NCBI GenBank assembly: GCA_964498525.1
Contig: CAZCGU010000014.1
Coordinates: forward strand, 1 to 64,000
Length of the DNA stretch: 64,000 bases
Direction of reading: 5' to 3'
Source of the DNA: DTU098 sp964498525
GTDB lineage: Bacteria > Bacillota > Desulfotomaculia > Desulfotomaculales > Pelotomaculaceae
Shown here: piece by piece, positions 53,790 through 63,292 of the stretch
Layout of the letters: each line of letters begins with the position of its first letter
How positions within the stretch are numbered: position 1 is the stretch's first letter
Made by a program: the position numbers and the translations under genes
The notes under the pieces: model-generated
The model's database searches: none
What the model was told of the DNA's origin: nothing
Seen by the model: the letters and a program-made list of their open reading frames with translations, nothing else

Positions 53790-54916
53790 TTAGACGCACC
53801 TCCCTGACTGCCAACCACCTTTACCCTTTGACCGTCAGTCACCATGTTGTTACCTTTAACAATAACATCCCGGCCTTCCTGCAGCCCTTCAATGATTTCA
53901 ACCAACTGGCCGGTGGCGATCCCCTTCTTGACGGTTACCTCTTTGGCTTTATCGTCTTCCAGCACGTAGACCCAGTACTGCCCGTTACGCTCCAGCAGGG
54001 CATCCACCGGTACAACAACAGCACCCTGGGATAAGCCTGTTTCCAGATTTATAACCGCCACCATGCCGGCTTTTAGATCGCCCTCGTCGTTGTTAAGGTG
54101 GATTTCCACAGGGAAGGCCCGGGTGCCGGGATCTGCCTGGGGCCCCACCGAGACTACGGTACCGGTCAGGGTTTTATTCAAGGAGTTAATTGTGATAGGA
54201 ACCTCAGCTCCCTTTTTTATGGAAACCACAGCGTTTTCCGACAAATTCACTTTAACTTTGACCCTGTCCAATTGAACCACAGTCAGGGCGGTAGACTGGG
54301 GGCCGGCTAGCTCGCCGTTTTCAATATTGACAGCGGCTACCAGTCCCGATAAAGGGGAAGTTACTGTAAAGTTATTGTAATGATCCCGTGCGTTTTGCAG
54401 GGTGGCTTCCGCCTGTTTAAGCTGCTCTTCGGCTACTTGAACTCCGATGCGGGCATTTTTAAGCATGCTTTCAGCCTGTTCGAACTGGGTTTTAGCCACC
54501 GCCTGGGATTCATACAGCGCTTTGGTCCGGTTAAAGTCCAGTTCGGCATCGGCCAGACCCTGCTGGGCTTTATTCAAACCCGCCCCGGCCACACCAACGC
54601 CGGCTTCGGCCATTGTTTCAGCATTAAGCGCTTCAGCGGCATCCAGTTCAAATAATACTTGTCCCCGGCTGACCCGATCCCCCACTTTTACATGGATTGC
54701 AGCCACCCGGCCGGAGACTTTGGGCGCTACAGCCACCTCGGCGCCGGGCATGATTTCACCAGTGGTGTTTAAAGTGCGGGACAGGTCTGCCAGCTGGGTT
54801 TTGGCTGTTTCCACGGGAACCAGCACTTCATCTTCCGGTACCACCGTTTTTTTCCCGCAGCCCCCACTCAGCGCCACAAGCAGGAATATTAAGGCCAGGC
54901 CTATTAACCGTTTCAA
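53786..54916 (-). CDS. RND efflux membrane-fusion protein, lipoprotein
   Basis: 376 residues. Lipobox LLVALSGGC near residue 20. Biotinyl-lipoyl-like segments (GRVAAIHVKVGDRVSRGQVL and FTVTSPLSGLVAAVNIENGE) flank a ~75-residue alpha-helical hairpin (coiled coil, ~110-175), followed by the beta-barrel (ITINSLNKTLTGTVVSVGPQ) and the membrane-proximal domain. Links the RND transporter to the outside. First structural gene of the operon, 90 bp after the TetR gene. Confidence 0.92.
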   Translation of the reverse strand: MKRLIGLALIFLLVALSGGCGKKTVVPEDEVLVPVETAKTQLADLSRTLNTTGEIMPGAEVAVAPKVSGRVAAIHVKVGDRVSRGQVLFELDAAEALNAETMAEAGVGVAGAGLNKAQQGLADAELDFNRTKALYESQAVAKTQFEQAESMLKNARIGVQVAEEQLKQAEATLQNARDHYNNFTVTSPLSGLVAAVNIENGELAGPQSTALTVVQLDRVKVKVNLSENAVVSIKKGAEVPITINSLNKTLTGTVVSVGPQADPGTRAFPVEIHLNNDEGDLKAGMVAVINLETGLSQGAVVVPVDALLERNGQYWVYVLEDDKAKEVTVKKGIATGQLVEIIEGLQEGRDVIVKGNNMVTDGQRVKVVGSQGGASN

Positions 54917-55006
54917 TTTATAATCTCCCCTTTATAAATAAATCGCCGCCGTAGATTAGCCGTATTTTTTACTAAGCCATAAAATCAAAATATATGAACT
55001 AGCGAA

Positions 55007-55591
55007 TTATTTAGCTAAAACACCGTTGAAAAAAATATCAAGAGACATATTGGCCGTACGCTCTTGCTTTGTTCTGTCCTTTTGCTGGATAAACCACTGC
55101 AGGCTTATACCTTCGAAAATGCCTATTAAAACCTCTGCGGCGGCTTCCGCGTCCAGGGGCCGAAATTCCCCCCGGCGGATAGCCAGGAGGATATAGTCCT
55201 TGATAATGGTTTTTCTTTTTGATTCCTTAATTAGTGCGTGTAATCTTTTTAGTTTCAGTTCATCCTTGGCCTGCAGGTTAAACTCATAGATTATCGCTGA
55301 AACCGGCCCGTTTATTGTTTCCAGGAATTTTTCTTTCAACCTTACCAGTTTTTCAACGGCAGAATAGTTTCCAGTTAGCAGATCCTGCAGTTCCCTTTCG
55401 GAATCGTTCAACCATTTTTGTGCCAGGTACAGAAATATTTCTTCTTTGCTCTTAAAATGCCAGTAGATACCCCCTTTGCTCATACCCGAAGCCTTGACAA
55501 TATCATCAACAGAAGTGCCGCCGTAGCCGGTGGATAAAAAACAGGATAGGGCGGCATCCGCGATTAAGTCTTTTTTTAAATCCTTGTCCAT
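55007..55591 (-). CDS. TetR-family regulator of the RND operon
   Basis: 194 residues. Helix-turn-helix YGGTSVDDIVKASGMSKGGI with the classical IYWHFKSKEE recognition end; C-terminal ligand domain of the AcrR type. Encoded immediately upstream of the efflux genes on the same strand, with its own palindromic operator between promoter and start, so autoregulated and probably controlling the pump in response to its substrates. Confidence 0.9.
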   Translation of the reverse strand: MDKDLKKDLIADAALSCFLSTGYGGTSVDDIVKASGMSKGGIYWHFKSKEEIFLYLAQKWLNDSERELQDLLTGNYSAVEKLVRLKEKFLETINGPVSAIIYEFNLQAKDELKLKRLHALIKESKRKTIIKDYILLAIRRGEFRPLDAEAAAEVLIGIFEGISLQWFIQQKDRTKQERTANMSLDIFFNGVLAK

Positions 55592-55612
55592 AATAACACC
55601 TCCTAACAGAGA

Positions 55613-55662
55613 CAGACTGGTCGGTCTGGGACAATTTTACGATGGATTTTTTGACTAGTCAA
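55613..55662 (-). promoter_or_regulatory. promoter and TetR operator
   Basis: On the minus strand TTGACT (55657-55662), a 17-bp spacer and TAAAAT (55634-55639) form a good sigma-A promoter. Directly downstream the imperfect palindrome CAGACTGGTCGGTCTG (55613-55628) is the likely operator of the TetR protein, placed to block the start of transcription. AGGAGG follows before the ATG. Confidence 0.75.
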
Positions 55663-55725
55663 CACCAATGGGGGAGATTTATTAAAAATTATTATTGTTT
55701 ATGGATATTACTGCCTGTTTTGATT

Positions 55726-55748
55726 TATAATCGAATATAGAATATTCG
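55726..55748 (+). promoter_or_regulatory. -10 box and inverted repeat before GyrI-like gene
   Basis: TATAAT (55726-55731) is followed at once by CGAATAT-AGA-ATATTCG, seven perfect pairs. No clear -35 at 17 bp, so the promoter may depend on an activator or be weak. Could be an operator for this gene. Confidence 0.4.
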
Positions 55749-55815
55749 GAAAGGTGTCACGCAATTGAATTCTGGGCCTTAAAACAGGATCAAAAACAAC
55801 TAACCGGGAAGGAGT

Positions 55816-56283
55816 ATGATTATTATTTTGCTGGGTATGGAATTAAGTGAACAAAGGGGGAAGCCCGCCCTGTATATCCGAACAAAAACAGATTTATCAA
55901 GCTTGCCAAAAGTAATAGGGACCGCCTTCGGGGAAATATTCAACTACCTTAACCAAATCAGCGAACAGCCGGCAGATGCGCCTTATACCGCCTACTATAA
56001 CCTCGACATGCAGGATCTGGACGTGGAAATGGGCTTTCCTGTTCGGAGGCAGTTGCCCGGGCGGGGTGAAATCAAATCCGGCGAAATCCCCGGAGGCAAG
56101 GTTGTATCCTGCATGTATAAGGGCTCTTACACCAGGATGGAGGAGCCCTACAATAACATATTTAACTGGATTGAAGAAAACGGCTTTGGGCCAAAGGGGG
56201 TATACTACGAGTATTATTATAATTCCCCGGACGACGTGCCCGAAAGCGAGCTGTTGACAAAAATAGTGATTCCTTTAAAATAA
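55816..56283 (+). CDS. GyrI-like small-molecule-binding protein
   Basis: 155 residues. Effector-binding (AraC_E_bind/GyrI-like) fold without a DNA-binding domain: LPKVIGTAFGEIFNYLNQIS, YYNLDMQDLDVEMGFPVRRQ and KVVSCMYKGSYTRMEEPYNN. Such stand-alone domains bind hydrophobic or amphiphilic ligands, some hydrolyse or sequester them. Divergent from the TetR/RND efflux genes, so a part in the same drug response is plausible. Confidence 0.85.
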   Translation: MIIILLGMELSEQRGKPALYIRTKTDLSSLPKVIGTAFGEIFNYLNQISEQPADAPYTAYYNLDMQDLDVEMGFPVRRQLPGRGEIKSGEIPGGKVVSCMYKGSYTRMEEPYNNIFNWIEENGFGPKGVYYEYYYNSPDDVPESELLTKIVIPLK

Positions 56284-56318
56284 CTTAATAAACCGGTACC
56301 CGGTACCGGTTTATTAAG
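56284..56318. terminator. perfect palindromic bidirectional terminator
   Basis: CTTAATAAACCGGTAC and its exact complement GTACCGGTTTATTAAG, 16 pairs around CCG, between the converging GyrI-like and AbrB-type genes. Starts at the stop of the first. Confidence 0.8.
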
Positions 56319-56321
56319 TTA

Positions 56322-57398
56322 TTAAGCTATTGGGTGTTTTTTCTGGCCGGTTCGCTTCGTAAAATACCGCTTTAATAGAAAAGTCAGGGCAAACAAAATA
56401 AAGGAGAGACGGAACAGCTGATACGCTGCCACCAGGGAAACATCAGCCCCCACCAGGACAGCAGTCAGCCCCATTTCACCCATACCGCCGGGGGATGTTC
56501 CTAAAAAAGCAGTTGTTAAAGTGAGGGGATGGAAGAGCGTCAGCAAGTAACCGGTCCCCAGGCAGCAGAAAACCACTGCGATACTTCCCCCCAGGGCGCA
56601 GGGCAACAGCCTTTTCCAGTTTTCGAGACGGGCGGGCTGGATGGACAGTCCCAAATAAGCCCCGATACATAGCTGCGAAATTAGAACCATGATGGAAGGT
56701 GGGTCGGGAGCCTGCAAACCCGTGAGAACAAGGACGGCAGTTCCCAGGAGAGGCCCCAGCAGGAAGGGGGTGGGCAAATTTATCCGCTGCCCAACCCGGA
56801 CGCCTATAAGAATCACCACCACAAAGATCAGGGCATTCCAGGGGGTGTGGATTAGATTTTCAGACACCCGGGAAAAGCCGGCCGCACCCGCTTCCGGGCT
56901 ATCCCCGGCCAGGCCGTGGATAACTATAAAGGGAACAATAAAAACTGTTGACAGCAGCCTGATGGTTTGCATGAAGGTGACAACCGTTAAATCCGAGCCT
57001 GGAATCTCCTCGCTCAGGACAACCATCTGGGTCAGACCTCCCGGAACGCTGCCCAGAATGCTGGTTGCCGGGTTTAGACCCGTACAGCGGGAAATTATGG
57101 CACCCACAAGTAAGCTCACCAGGACTATCGAAGCTGTCGCCAGAAACATGGCCGGGAGCTGTTTGAATATTTCCAGGCCTGTCGCCACGGTAAAGGAACT
57201 CCCCAGCATGTAACCGAGGATGGCCAGGCCGCCGTTTCGAAGACCCATTGGCCAGAACAGGTTTCTTTTGGCAGCCAGACTCCAGAGCAGGACTGAAGTC
57301 AAAGATCCCAACAACCATGGTAAGGGCAGATTTAATAGGCGGAACAGCATTCCGCCTATTACAGATATAAGTAGTGTTTCAAATATGGGCAAGAGCAT
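56322..57398 (-). CDS. AbrB-family membrane protein (ammonia-monooxygenase-regulator-like, putative transporter)
   Basis: 358 residues with ten or so membrane helices in two homologous halves, each opening with a conserved LPxPWLLG/LPTPFLLGPL-type motif (NLPLPWLLGSLTSVLLWSLA; NLPTPFLLGPLLGTAVLVL) and containing LGSVPGGLTQMV or LGTSPGGMGEMGLTA. This is the AbrB/DUF3955-unrelated 'membrane AbrB duplication' family of unknown substrate. The name has nothing to do with the DNA-binding AbrB. Confidence 0.85.
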   Translation of the reverse strand: MLLPIFETLLISVIGGMLFRLLNLPLPWLLGSLTSVLLWSLAAKRNLFWPMGLRNGGLAILGYMLGSSFTVATGLEIFKQLPAMFLATASIVLVSLLVGAIISRCTGLNPATSILGSVPGGLTQMVVLSEEIPGSDLTVVTFMQTIRLLSTVFIVPFIVIHGLAGDSPEAGAAGFSRVSENLIHTPWNALIFVVVILIGVRVGQRINLPTPFLLGPLLGTAVLVLTGLQAPDPPSIMVLISQLCIGAYLGLSIQPARLENWKRLLPCALGGSIAVVFCCLGTGYLLTLFHPLTLTTAFLGTSPGGMGEMGLTAVLVGADVSLVAAYQLFRLSFILFALTFLLKRYFTKRTGQKKHPIA

Positions 57399-57439
57399 TT
57401 AGGTTTTTGACCCCTAACCTTTTTAAACCTGCAACACAA

Positions 57440-58831
57440 TCAAAACTCGGCACTTTTAGGGGTCCGGGGGAAAGAAACAACGTCCCGGATATTGGTCATT
57501 CCGGTCAGGTACATTAAAAGCCTTTCAAACCCCAGGCCGAAACCCGCGTGGGGAGCGCCCCCGTATTTCCTCAGATCAAGGTACCACCAGTAGTCCCTTT
57601 TATCTAACCCCAATTCATCCAATCTTCGCACCAGGTAGTCATATCTTTCCTCTCTCTGACTCCCCCCGACGATTTCGCCCACCCCTGGTACCAAAAGATC
57701 CATGGCTGCCACGGTCCTCCCGTCATCATTCATTCTCATGTAAAAAGCTTTGAATTCTTTCGGGTAATCCGTAACGAACACCGGTTTGCCGAAATGTTTT
57801 TCGGTTAAATAACGCTCGTGCTCGGTTTGCAGGTCCAGACCCCAGGCTGCGGGGTATTCGAATTGCTCGCCGGATTTATGCAAAATGTCAACTGCTTCGC
57901 TGTAAGTAACATGACCGAACTTGGAATCAACCAGTTTTTCCAGGCGTTCCAGGAGCGACTTGTCCACAAAATTATTAAAAAACCGCATCTCTTCAGGACA
58001 GTGTTCCAGGACATAGCCAATTACAAACTTGAGCATGCCTTCCGCCAGGTCCATATTTTCCTGCAAGCCGGCAAAGGCTATTTCCGGCTCGATCATCCAG
58101 AATTCCGCCGCGTGACGGGGGGTGTTGGAATTTTCGGCCCGGAAGGTGGGTCCGAAAGTATATACATTTTTAAAGGCCAGGCAATAGGATTCTGCTTCCA
58201 GCTGGCCGCTCACCGTCAGATTGGTCTCTTTACCAAAGAAATCTTTGCTAAAATCAATGGAATTTTTTTCATCCCGGGGGATCTGTTCCAAATCCAGGGT
58301 GGTAACCCGGAACATTTCCCCGGCGCCTTCAGCGTCGCTGCCCGTGATGATGGGCGTTTGGACATGGACAAAGTCCATGTCCTGAAAGAATTTATGTACA
58401 GCGTAGGCAGCCACCGACCTGACCCTGAACACGGCGGCAAAGGTGTTTGTCCGGGGACGCAGATGGGCAATGCTGCGCAGATATTCAAAGGTATGCCTCT
58501 TTTTCTGAAGGGGGTAATCCGGTGCGGAAGGTCCTTCAATTTTTATTCTGTCTGCCTTTAATTCAAAGGGCTGCTTGGCTCCGGGGGATTCCACCAGTTC
58601 TCCCGCCGCAACAATAGCTGATCCGGTGATTAGTTTGGCCACTTCAAGAAAGTTGGCCAGCATTTCGTCGTAAACAATCTGAAGGTTGGAAAAAAACGTC
58701 CCGTCGTTGAGCTCAATGAAGCCAAATTTTTTGGAAGAACGCACCGTCCTCACCCAACCGCTTACCTGAATCCTTTTATTCAGGTAGTTGTCCCTTTGGG
58801 TAAACAACCCCTTTACCGTGACTGTCTCCAA
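57440..58831 (-). CDS. asnS: asparaginyl-tRNA synthetase
   Basis: 463 residues. N-terminal OB-fold anticodon-binding domain ([20 protein letters not shown]) and class II catalytic core: motif 2 [20 protein letters not shown], motif 3 [15 protein letters not shown]. AsnS rather than AspS by length and the [11 protein letters not shown] segment. Charges tRNA-Asn. No T-box motif was found in the 340 bp upstream. Confidence 0.95.
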   Translation of the reverse strand: METVTVKGLFTQRDNYLNKRIQVSGWVRTVRSSKKFGFIELNDGTFFSNLQIVYDEMLANFLEVAKLITGSAIVAAGELVESPGAKQPFELKADRIKIEGPSAPDYPLQKKRHTFEYLRSIAHLRPRTNTFAAVFRVRSVAAYAVHKFFQDMDFVHVQTPIITGSDAEGAGEMFRVTTLDLEQIPRDEKNSIDFSKDFFGKETNLTVSGQLEAESYCLAFKNVYTFGPTFRAENSNTPRHAAEFWMIEPEIAFAGLQENMDLAEGMLKFVIGYVLEHCPEEMRFFNNFVDKSLLERLEKLVDSKFGHVTYSEAVDILHKSGEQFEYPAAWGLDLQTEHERYLTEKHFGKPVFVTDYPKEFKAFYMRMNDDGRTVAAMDLLVPGVGEIVGGSQREERYDYLVRRLDELGLDKRDYWWYLDLRKYGGAPHAGFGLGFERLLMYLTGMTNIRDVVSFPRTPKSAEF

Positions 58832-59172
58832 CTGGTGTTCACCTTCCTGATTATATTAATATATTGTCCTGAAAATAACCTTTATTTCCCTTGTAGTTTG
58901 CGCTGTCTGACGAGCTATTATTTTCTTCGCCAGTCCAGGGCTTATTAATGGGAAAAGCCGGCAGGGCAAGGGGTGGCTTTCAAACCTTTCTAAATAAAAC
59001 ACGATGAACCGGTTATTTGTGATTTATCTGAAATATAAGGTGGGAGGGAGGAAAAGTCAAGTTTTGCCCCAGCAAAGGGGGGCGGGTTTTGCGTCCGCCA
59101 AAACAAACGAAGTTCGCTGGCAATATTTCACTGCAGGTTGTGTGCTATAAAGGAATTCCGGTTAAAACTTCT
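58832..59172. other. intergenic region upstream of asnS
   Basis: 341 bp between two minus-strand genes. Rich in short AT runs (TTATATTAATATATT near 58850). No T-box core, tRNA gene or strong terminator seen; the promoter of asnS should lie in the left part. Confidence 0.4.
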
Positions 59173-60366
59173 TTACAAAATTCGAACGGCGTCGTCCAGG
59201 GTTGTTAACTGCTCCAGTCCGCCCTCCGTCAAAACAAAAGTGTCTTCAATGCCCACCGTCCCCTCGCCAGGAAATATAAACTTGGGTTCCAGGGCAAAAA
59301 CCATCCCCGGCTGCAAAATCTGGTGGTTTTTGGCAATGACCGGTATTTCGTCAAGCTCCAGTCCAATCCCGTGTCCAATAAAATTGACTTTGTTTCCATA
59401 ACCCATGAAATAATCGGCAAGCCCCGCTTCCCCCGCCAGACTCAAGGCTGTTCGGTAGAGTTCCCTGCCGTCAACGCCGGGCTTCGTCATTTGGATTAAC
59501 CTCCGCTTGATTTCAAGGGCGGTATTGTGGGCAGCTGTCAGCTTGCCGGACAGGGAACCAAGGGAGAAGATCCTGGTATTGTCGGCCACATAACCATTGA
59601 TCACTGCACTGTAATCAACCATAATAGGCTCATGCCGGCCAATGGTTTTAAACCCCGGTCCTTGCGGAAAAAAAGGACCAAGCCCCGAGCCCCCTGTGGG
59701 ACCATTAAAAAAACTGGGGCGGGCCGCGTTCCAACCTGAAAGAATTTGAATACTCAGCTCCTGGTTAAAGGTTCTGACCCGGGGGAGTCCCTGATTACCC
59801 CTGACTCTTATATACAGTTCCAATTCCCCTGACAGTTCTATCTCCGTCATTCCCTCTTTGATTAGATTGGGAATTTCCCTAAACATTTCGGAACTAACCC
59901 GGGCTGCTTCCCTCAGGAGCCCTATCTCGTGTGCTGACTTAATCATTCTGATTTCCCTGATTATCCCGGAAACATCAACAACCTCCAGCGGTTCAAGCAG
60001 ATCCTTATATCTTAAAAAAAGGTTGACCGGCAAAACATCCAGTTCCAGTCCAATTCTGCCTTTGTTTCTGGGCACCCCGGCCAAATGGCCCCGGATGTCC
60101 TGGAGGCCCCGGACGGCAACAATCCTGTCCAGGGAGCTGTCTTCCAGGCTTCTTTCTATACTTTTTCTGACCATTAAAAGGGGTTCACCCCGGGCGGGTA
60201 TAAAGAGGACGGCATCCTGACAGGTCCCGCTGAAATAGTATAAATCGGTTTTTTGTAAGATCAGGGCTCCCTCCAGGCCGGAGAGGCCCAAACGCTCCTG
60301 AAATCTTTCTATCCTATCGTAAAGCTCCTTCCGGGGTGTGTAAAAGTCCCGATCTTTTTTAATCAT
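59173..60366 (-). CDS. M24-family (Xaa-Pro type) metallopeptidase
   Basis: 397 residues. N-terminal creatinase-like domain (~1-150) and a pita-bread catalytic domain with the five metal ligands in the expected order: Asp in MVDYSAVINGYVADNTRIFS (two Asp), His in NFIGHGIGLELDEI, Glu in FALEPKFIFPGEG and Glu in GTVGIEDTFVL. Removes the residue before proline from peptides. Cytoplasmic, stand-alone gene. Confidence 0.92.
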   Translation of the reverse strand: MIKKDRDFYTPRKELYDRIERFQERLGLSGLEGALILQKTDLYYFSGTCQDAVLFIPARGEPLLMVRKSIERSLEDSSLDRIVAVRGLQDIRGHLAGVPRNKGRIGLELDVLPVNLFLRYKDLLEPLEVVDVSGIIREIRMIKSAHEIGLLREAARVSSEMFREIPNLIKEGMTEIELSGELELYIRVRGNQGLPRVRTFNQELSIQILSGWNAARPSFFNGPTGGSGLGPFFPQGPGFKTIGRHEPIMVDYSAVINGYVADNTRIFSLGSLSGKLTAAHNTALEIKRRLIQMTKPGVDGRELYRTALSLAGEAGLADYFMGYGNKVNFIGHGIGLELDEIPVIAKNHQILQPGMVFALEPKFIFPGEGTVGIEDTFVLTEGGLEQLTTLDDAVRIL

Positions 60367-60717
60367 TTCATGTTATACCTCCGGGAAAATAAAAGCTAAC
60401 AGCAAAGACAATAGCGCAATAACCGGTCCAACCAAATTCCTGTTCATCGTTCGTTAAAGCAAAACATGGTGGGGCGCAATTAACTGCAAGCCCCTCATTG
60501 TGATGCGCTTTAAATTAAAATGATCCCGGCGGCCATAGCCTGATATTTTTCTTTCCACATTTATGGAAAAAACCCTTTTGCAGTAGATGAATATAAGCAA
60601 ATCAGTTGACGCAGGAACCCAAAGAATATAGCATAAATAACAACAAGGTATTGATCCTGTTAAGATGCTAATGCTGTCAGGGCCGATTAAAATATAGAAA
60701 CAAATAAGTTAAAAGAG
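60367..60717. other. intergenic region between divergent genes
   Basis: 351 bp separating the M24 peptidase and DUF169 genes, so it should hold both promoters. I see no palindrome or RNA element strong enough to annotate. Confidence 0.4.
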
Positions 60718-61503
60718 GTGAGGGAACTGAAAAGTAAAATTGCAGAGACTATTAAACTCAGGTACAAACCCGTAGCCATTTTATTCAGTAATGAAAAGCC
60801 CCCGGGGGCTGTCCAATTTAAGGAGGGTCTTTGGGGTTGTGTTGTGCCCATGTTGAAAGCGGCCGCTAAAGGGCGGACGGCTGTTTTCGACCGCAAAACC
60901 TACGGCTGTATAGGCGGCGGTACCGGTCTCGGCTTTGGCAACACCTACGTTAAATTTCCTGGCGGGATCGAGTATTTTTTGTCCGTGGGCAATAAAAAGT
61001 TCTGTGAAAGCGAGGCAGGTAAACAAATTGTTAAAAATATGCCCGCTCTAAGCCAGGGTGAAGCGTATCTGAAAACCCCGGAACATGCCCGATCCTTTGT
61101 CAATTCGCTACCCTATTACGATGTTCCCGCCGAATACGTAATTTTTAAGCCGCTCCAGGAGGTTTTACCTCCGGAAAAGCCCGAAGTAGTGATTTTTCTG
61201 GCAACCCCGGATCAAATTTCAGCCCTGGTGGTACTGGCTAATTACGCCAGGCACGGCGGAGATAATGTTATAATTCCCTTGGGCGCCGGTTGTCACAGTA
61301 TCTGCATTATTCCGCTGAACGAAGGAAAATCGGCTAAACCCAGGGGTGTTGTGGGCCTTATTGACATTTCCGCCCGTAAACATCTGGAAAAGGACATACT
61401 TTCCTTCAGCATTCCCTTTAATATGTTCCTTGAAATGGAGGATAATGTGGAAGGAAGTTTTTTGAACAGGGATGAGTGGCTGAAAATTAACGAAAGAAAT
61501 TAA
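60718..61503 (+). CDS. DUF169-family protein
   Basis: 261 residues from GTG 60718; the AAGAGGTG purine run overlaps this start, so a slightly later start is possible. LRYKPVAILFSNEKPPGAVQ, FDRKTYGCIGGGTGLGFGNT and the C-terminal IPLGAGCHSICIIPLNEGKS are the conserved DUF169 blocks with two invariant Cys (YGCIGG, GAGCHS). Common in anaerobes and methanogens; function unknown, a metal or cofactor role is often suggested. Confidence 0.88.
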   Translation: MRELKSKIAETIKLRYKPVAILFSNEKPPGAVQFKEGLWGCVVPMLKAAAKGRTAVFDRKTYGCIGGGTGLGFGNTYVKFPGGIEYFLSVGNKKFCESEAGKQIVKNMPALSQGEAYLKTPEHARSFVNSLPYYDVPAEYVIFKPLQEVLPPEKPEVVIFLATPDQISALVVLANYARHGGDNVIIPLGAGCHSICIIPLNEGKSAKPRGVVGLIDISARKHLEKDILSFSIPFNMFLEMEDNVEGSFLNRDEWLKINERN

Positions 61504-61574
61504 CAAAAAAATGTCGACTAGATGAACAAGACTAAAAAAAAGCCGGGTGACTGATTTAAGTTAGAAGTATTGGG

Positions 61575-61598
61575 GCAGCTATTTTAGCTGCTTTTTTT
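61575..61598 (+). terminator. rho-independent terminator
   Basis: GCAGCTA / TTAGCTGC hairpin followed by seven T; ~70 bp after the DUF169 gene. Confidence 0.9.
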
Positions 61599-61685
61599 AT
61601 CAAGACAAAAGCCCTGTATAGCCACAAATATAAGGTTACGGTTCAGTGGTTTCAAGGCTCAAGCATTTTATTGGGAGGTTTATTC

Positions 61686-61946
61686 ATGCCCTATACATAC
61701 ATTCTGCGCTGTTCGGACGGCAGTTACTATACGGGCTGGACAATTGATCTGGATGCAAGGCTGAAGTCCCACAACAGTGGGAGAGGTTCCCGCTACACCC
61801 GGGGCAGGTTGCCTGTCACCCTTGTTTATTGGGAGCTTCATCAGAACCGCGGTGACGCCCTGCGCCGGGAATCAGCTATCCGGAAATTACGAAGAAGCCA
61901 AAAAGAATCACTTATAAATAAAACAAATGGGCAGACCCCGGGGTAA
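61686..61946 (+). CDS. GIY-YIG domain protein (YhbQ/UPF0213-like)
   Basis: 86 residues from ATG 61686 with GGGAGG upstream. GIY-YIG motif PYTYILRCSDGSYYTGWTID, then DARLKSHNSGRGSRYTRGRL and the ESAIRKLRRSQKESLI end. Typical length of the single-domain UPF0213 group. Possible DNA nuclease; cellular role unclear. Confidence 0.92.
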   Translation: MPYTYILRCSDGSYYTGWTIDLDARLKSHNSGRGSRYTRGRLPVTLVYWELHQNRGDALRRESAIRKLRRSQKESLINKTNGQTPG

Positions 61947-62079
61947 CCCGGCTTAATCTGAGGATCTGTTGTTTTACCCCTGGTCCAAGGGGAAAGATTG
62001 CAATCTCAATACTACATGTTTTAAATAATTATGTCGATAACGGCAGAAATATCATGAAAAGTTTTTCTATTTTATTGCA

Positions 62080-62095
62080 GGATAATCTGTTATCC
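62080..62095 (+). promoter_or_regulatory. inverted repeat upstream of the Agr-type locus
   Basis: GGATAA-TCTG-TTATCC, perfect arms, ~95 bp before the first gene of the locus. Candidate binding site for the response regulator of the system or another factor. Confidence 0.3.
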
Positions 62096-62187
62096 TTGGA
62101 AAAAACAGTATAGAATAAATTTGCTATTTTTAAAAACCCTATAGAAAATTAGTATAAAAAACTAAAAATGCAAGGAGCTTTAATACA

Positions 62188-62649
62188 TTGGAAAAAATAG
62201 TGTTGTTCCTGCTGCAGGGTATTCCCGAATTATCTGGTGAGCTAGCCCTGAGTCTGGCTTTAGCCCGGGTCCCGCTGCGCTGGGGAATCATTGTTGCTGC
62301 GGGCACGGCCCTTGCCGTATTAATTTATGTAATAAGGCTGCTGCCGTTTACCCTGGGTATTCATACGATTGTTGGCCTGTTGACCATGATCTTGCTGATT
62401 AAATCAGCCACCAGGGTTAATCCGGCAACCTGTTTTATTGTCGTTTTTGCAGCTTTTGCAACCCTTGCCGCCCTCGAATTTTTAATCAGCGAATTATTTT
62501 TTTCCGTTATCAAACTCGACCCGGAGTCTGTCATTGCCGATAATTTGTTGTGGAAACTAATCGGGCTGCCGCAGGCCATCTTGACAATCATCTTTGCCCT
62601 GCTGGTCTCCAAGTACAACAAGCCCCGGGAAGGTATGTGGAAAATATGA
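62188..62649 (+). CDS. membrane protein of the Agr-type locus
   Basis: 153 residues from TTG 62188 (AAGGAG upstream). Five or so membrane helices (SGELALSLALARVPLRWGII; FTLGIHTIVGLLTMILLIKS; LIGLPQAILTIIFALLVSKY). No catalytic motif seen. The stop overlaps the AgrB start (ATGA), so translation is coupled. Similar small membrane proteins accompany AgrB in clostridial relatives as far as I recall; a role in export or sensing of the peptide is possible. Confidence 0.7.
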   Translation: MEKIVLFLLQGIPELSGELALSLALARVPLRWGIIVAAGTALAVLIYVIRLLPFTLGIHTIVGLLTMILLIKSATRVNPATCFIVVFAAFATLAALEFLISELFFSVIKLDPESVIADNLLWKLIGLPQAILTIIFALLVSKYNKPREGMWKI

Positions 62650-63290
62650 GTTATTTGCCCTTCAGCAGACGCTGCGCCTCTTACCTGACAACCCGCACTG
62701 GCCTTGCTCCGGAAAAAGAAATAATTTTAACATATGCCATTGAAGTCCTGGCAATCAACACGATAAACGTTTGCCTGGCCCTGCTGTTGGGCTTTTTTCT
62801 GGGTGTACTGCCCGGTACCGCTGCCTGCCTTCTTACGGCGTTTTTTTTCAGGCACACGGCCGGGGGCGCCCATTCAAATTCGCCCTGGCGCTGCGGTCTG
62901 GTTACTATAGCCGTTTTCCCTTTAATTGCCCTGCTGGGGGCACATCTTGCATCGTCAGGACAGCCCTATATCGACGGGCTGGCGGCTGCAAGTATTGGGA
63001 CGGGTTTGGTCAAAATCCTGCAATCAGCGCCGGTGGATTCCCCCTCCGCTCCAATCATATCACCTCTGAGGCGTAAGAAACTAAAAACCGGATCGCTGAT
63101 TATTTTGTCTGGTATAGCGCTCATATTGATATTCCTGCGACAAAGCCCTTGGCTGTACGCACAGCAGGTGCAGCTATGCCTGGCGCTGAGCGTGCTTTGG
63201 GTCAGTTTGATGCTCAGCAGCTGCGGGCGCCGGATGATGACCTGGATAGACGGAATATCAATTAAAAAAAGAGGGAAGGGAGGTGAGTGA
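62646..63290 (+). CDS. agrB: AgrB-like autoinducer peptide processing protease
   Basis: 214 residues from ATG 62646 (in-frame upstream codons overlap the previous gene). Polytopic membrane cysteine protease. The active-site segment is RHTAGGAHSNSPWRCGLVTI with the catalytic His and Cys spaced as in AgrB (H-x6-C). Four to six helices around it. Cleaves the C-terminal tail of AgrD and forms the thiolactone. Confidence 0.92.
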   Translation: MSYLPFSRRCASYLTTRTGLAPEKEIILTYAIEVLAINTINVCLALLLGFFLGVLPGTAACLLTAFFFRHTAGGAHSNSPWRCGLVTIAVFPLIALLGAHLASSGQPYIDGLAAASIGTGLVKILQSAPVDSPSAPIISPLRRKKLKTGSLIILSGIALILIFLRQSPWLYAQQVQLCLALSVLWVSLMLSSCGRRMMTWIDGISIKKRGKGGE

Positions 63291-63292
63291 TT

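Noticed and set aside
58840..59170. Possible T-box leader of asnS
   Set aside because: The GGGTGGNACCGCG core and specifier-loop features were searched for on the minus strand and not found.
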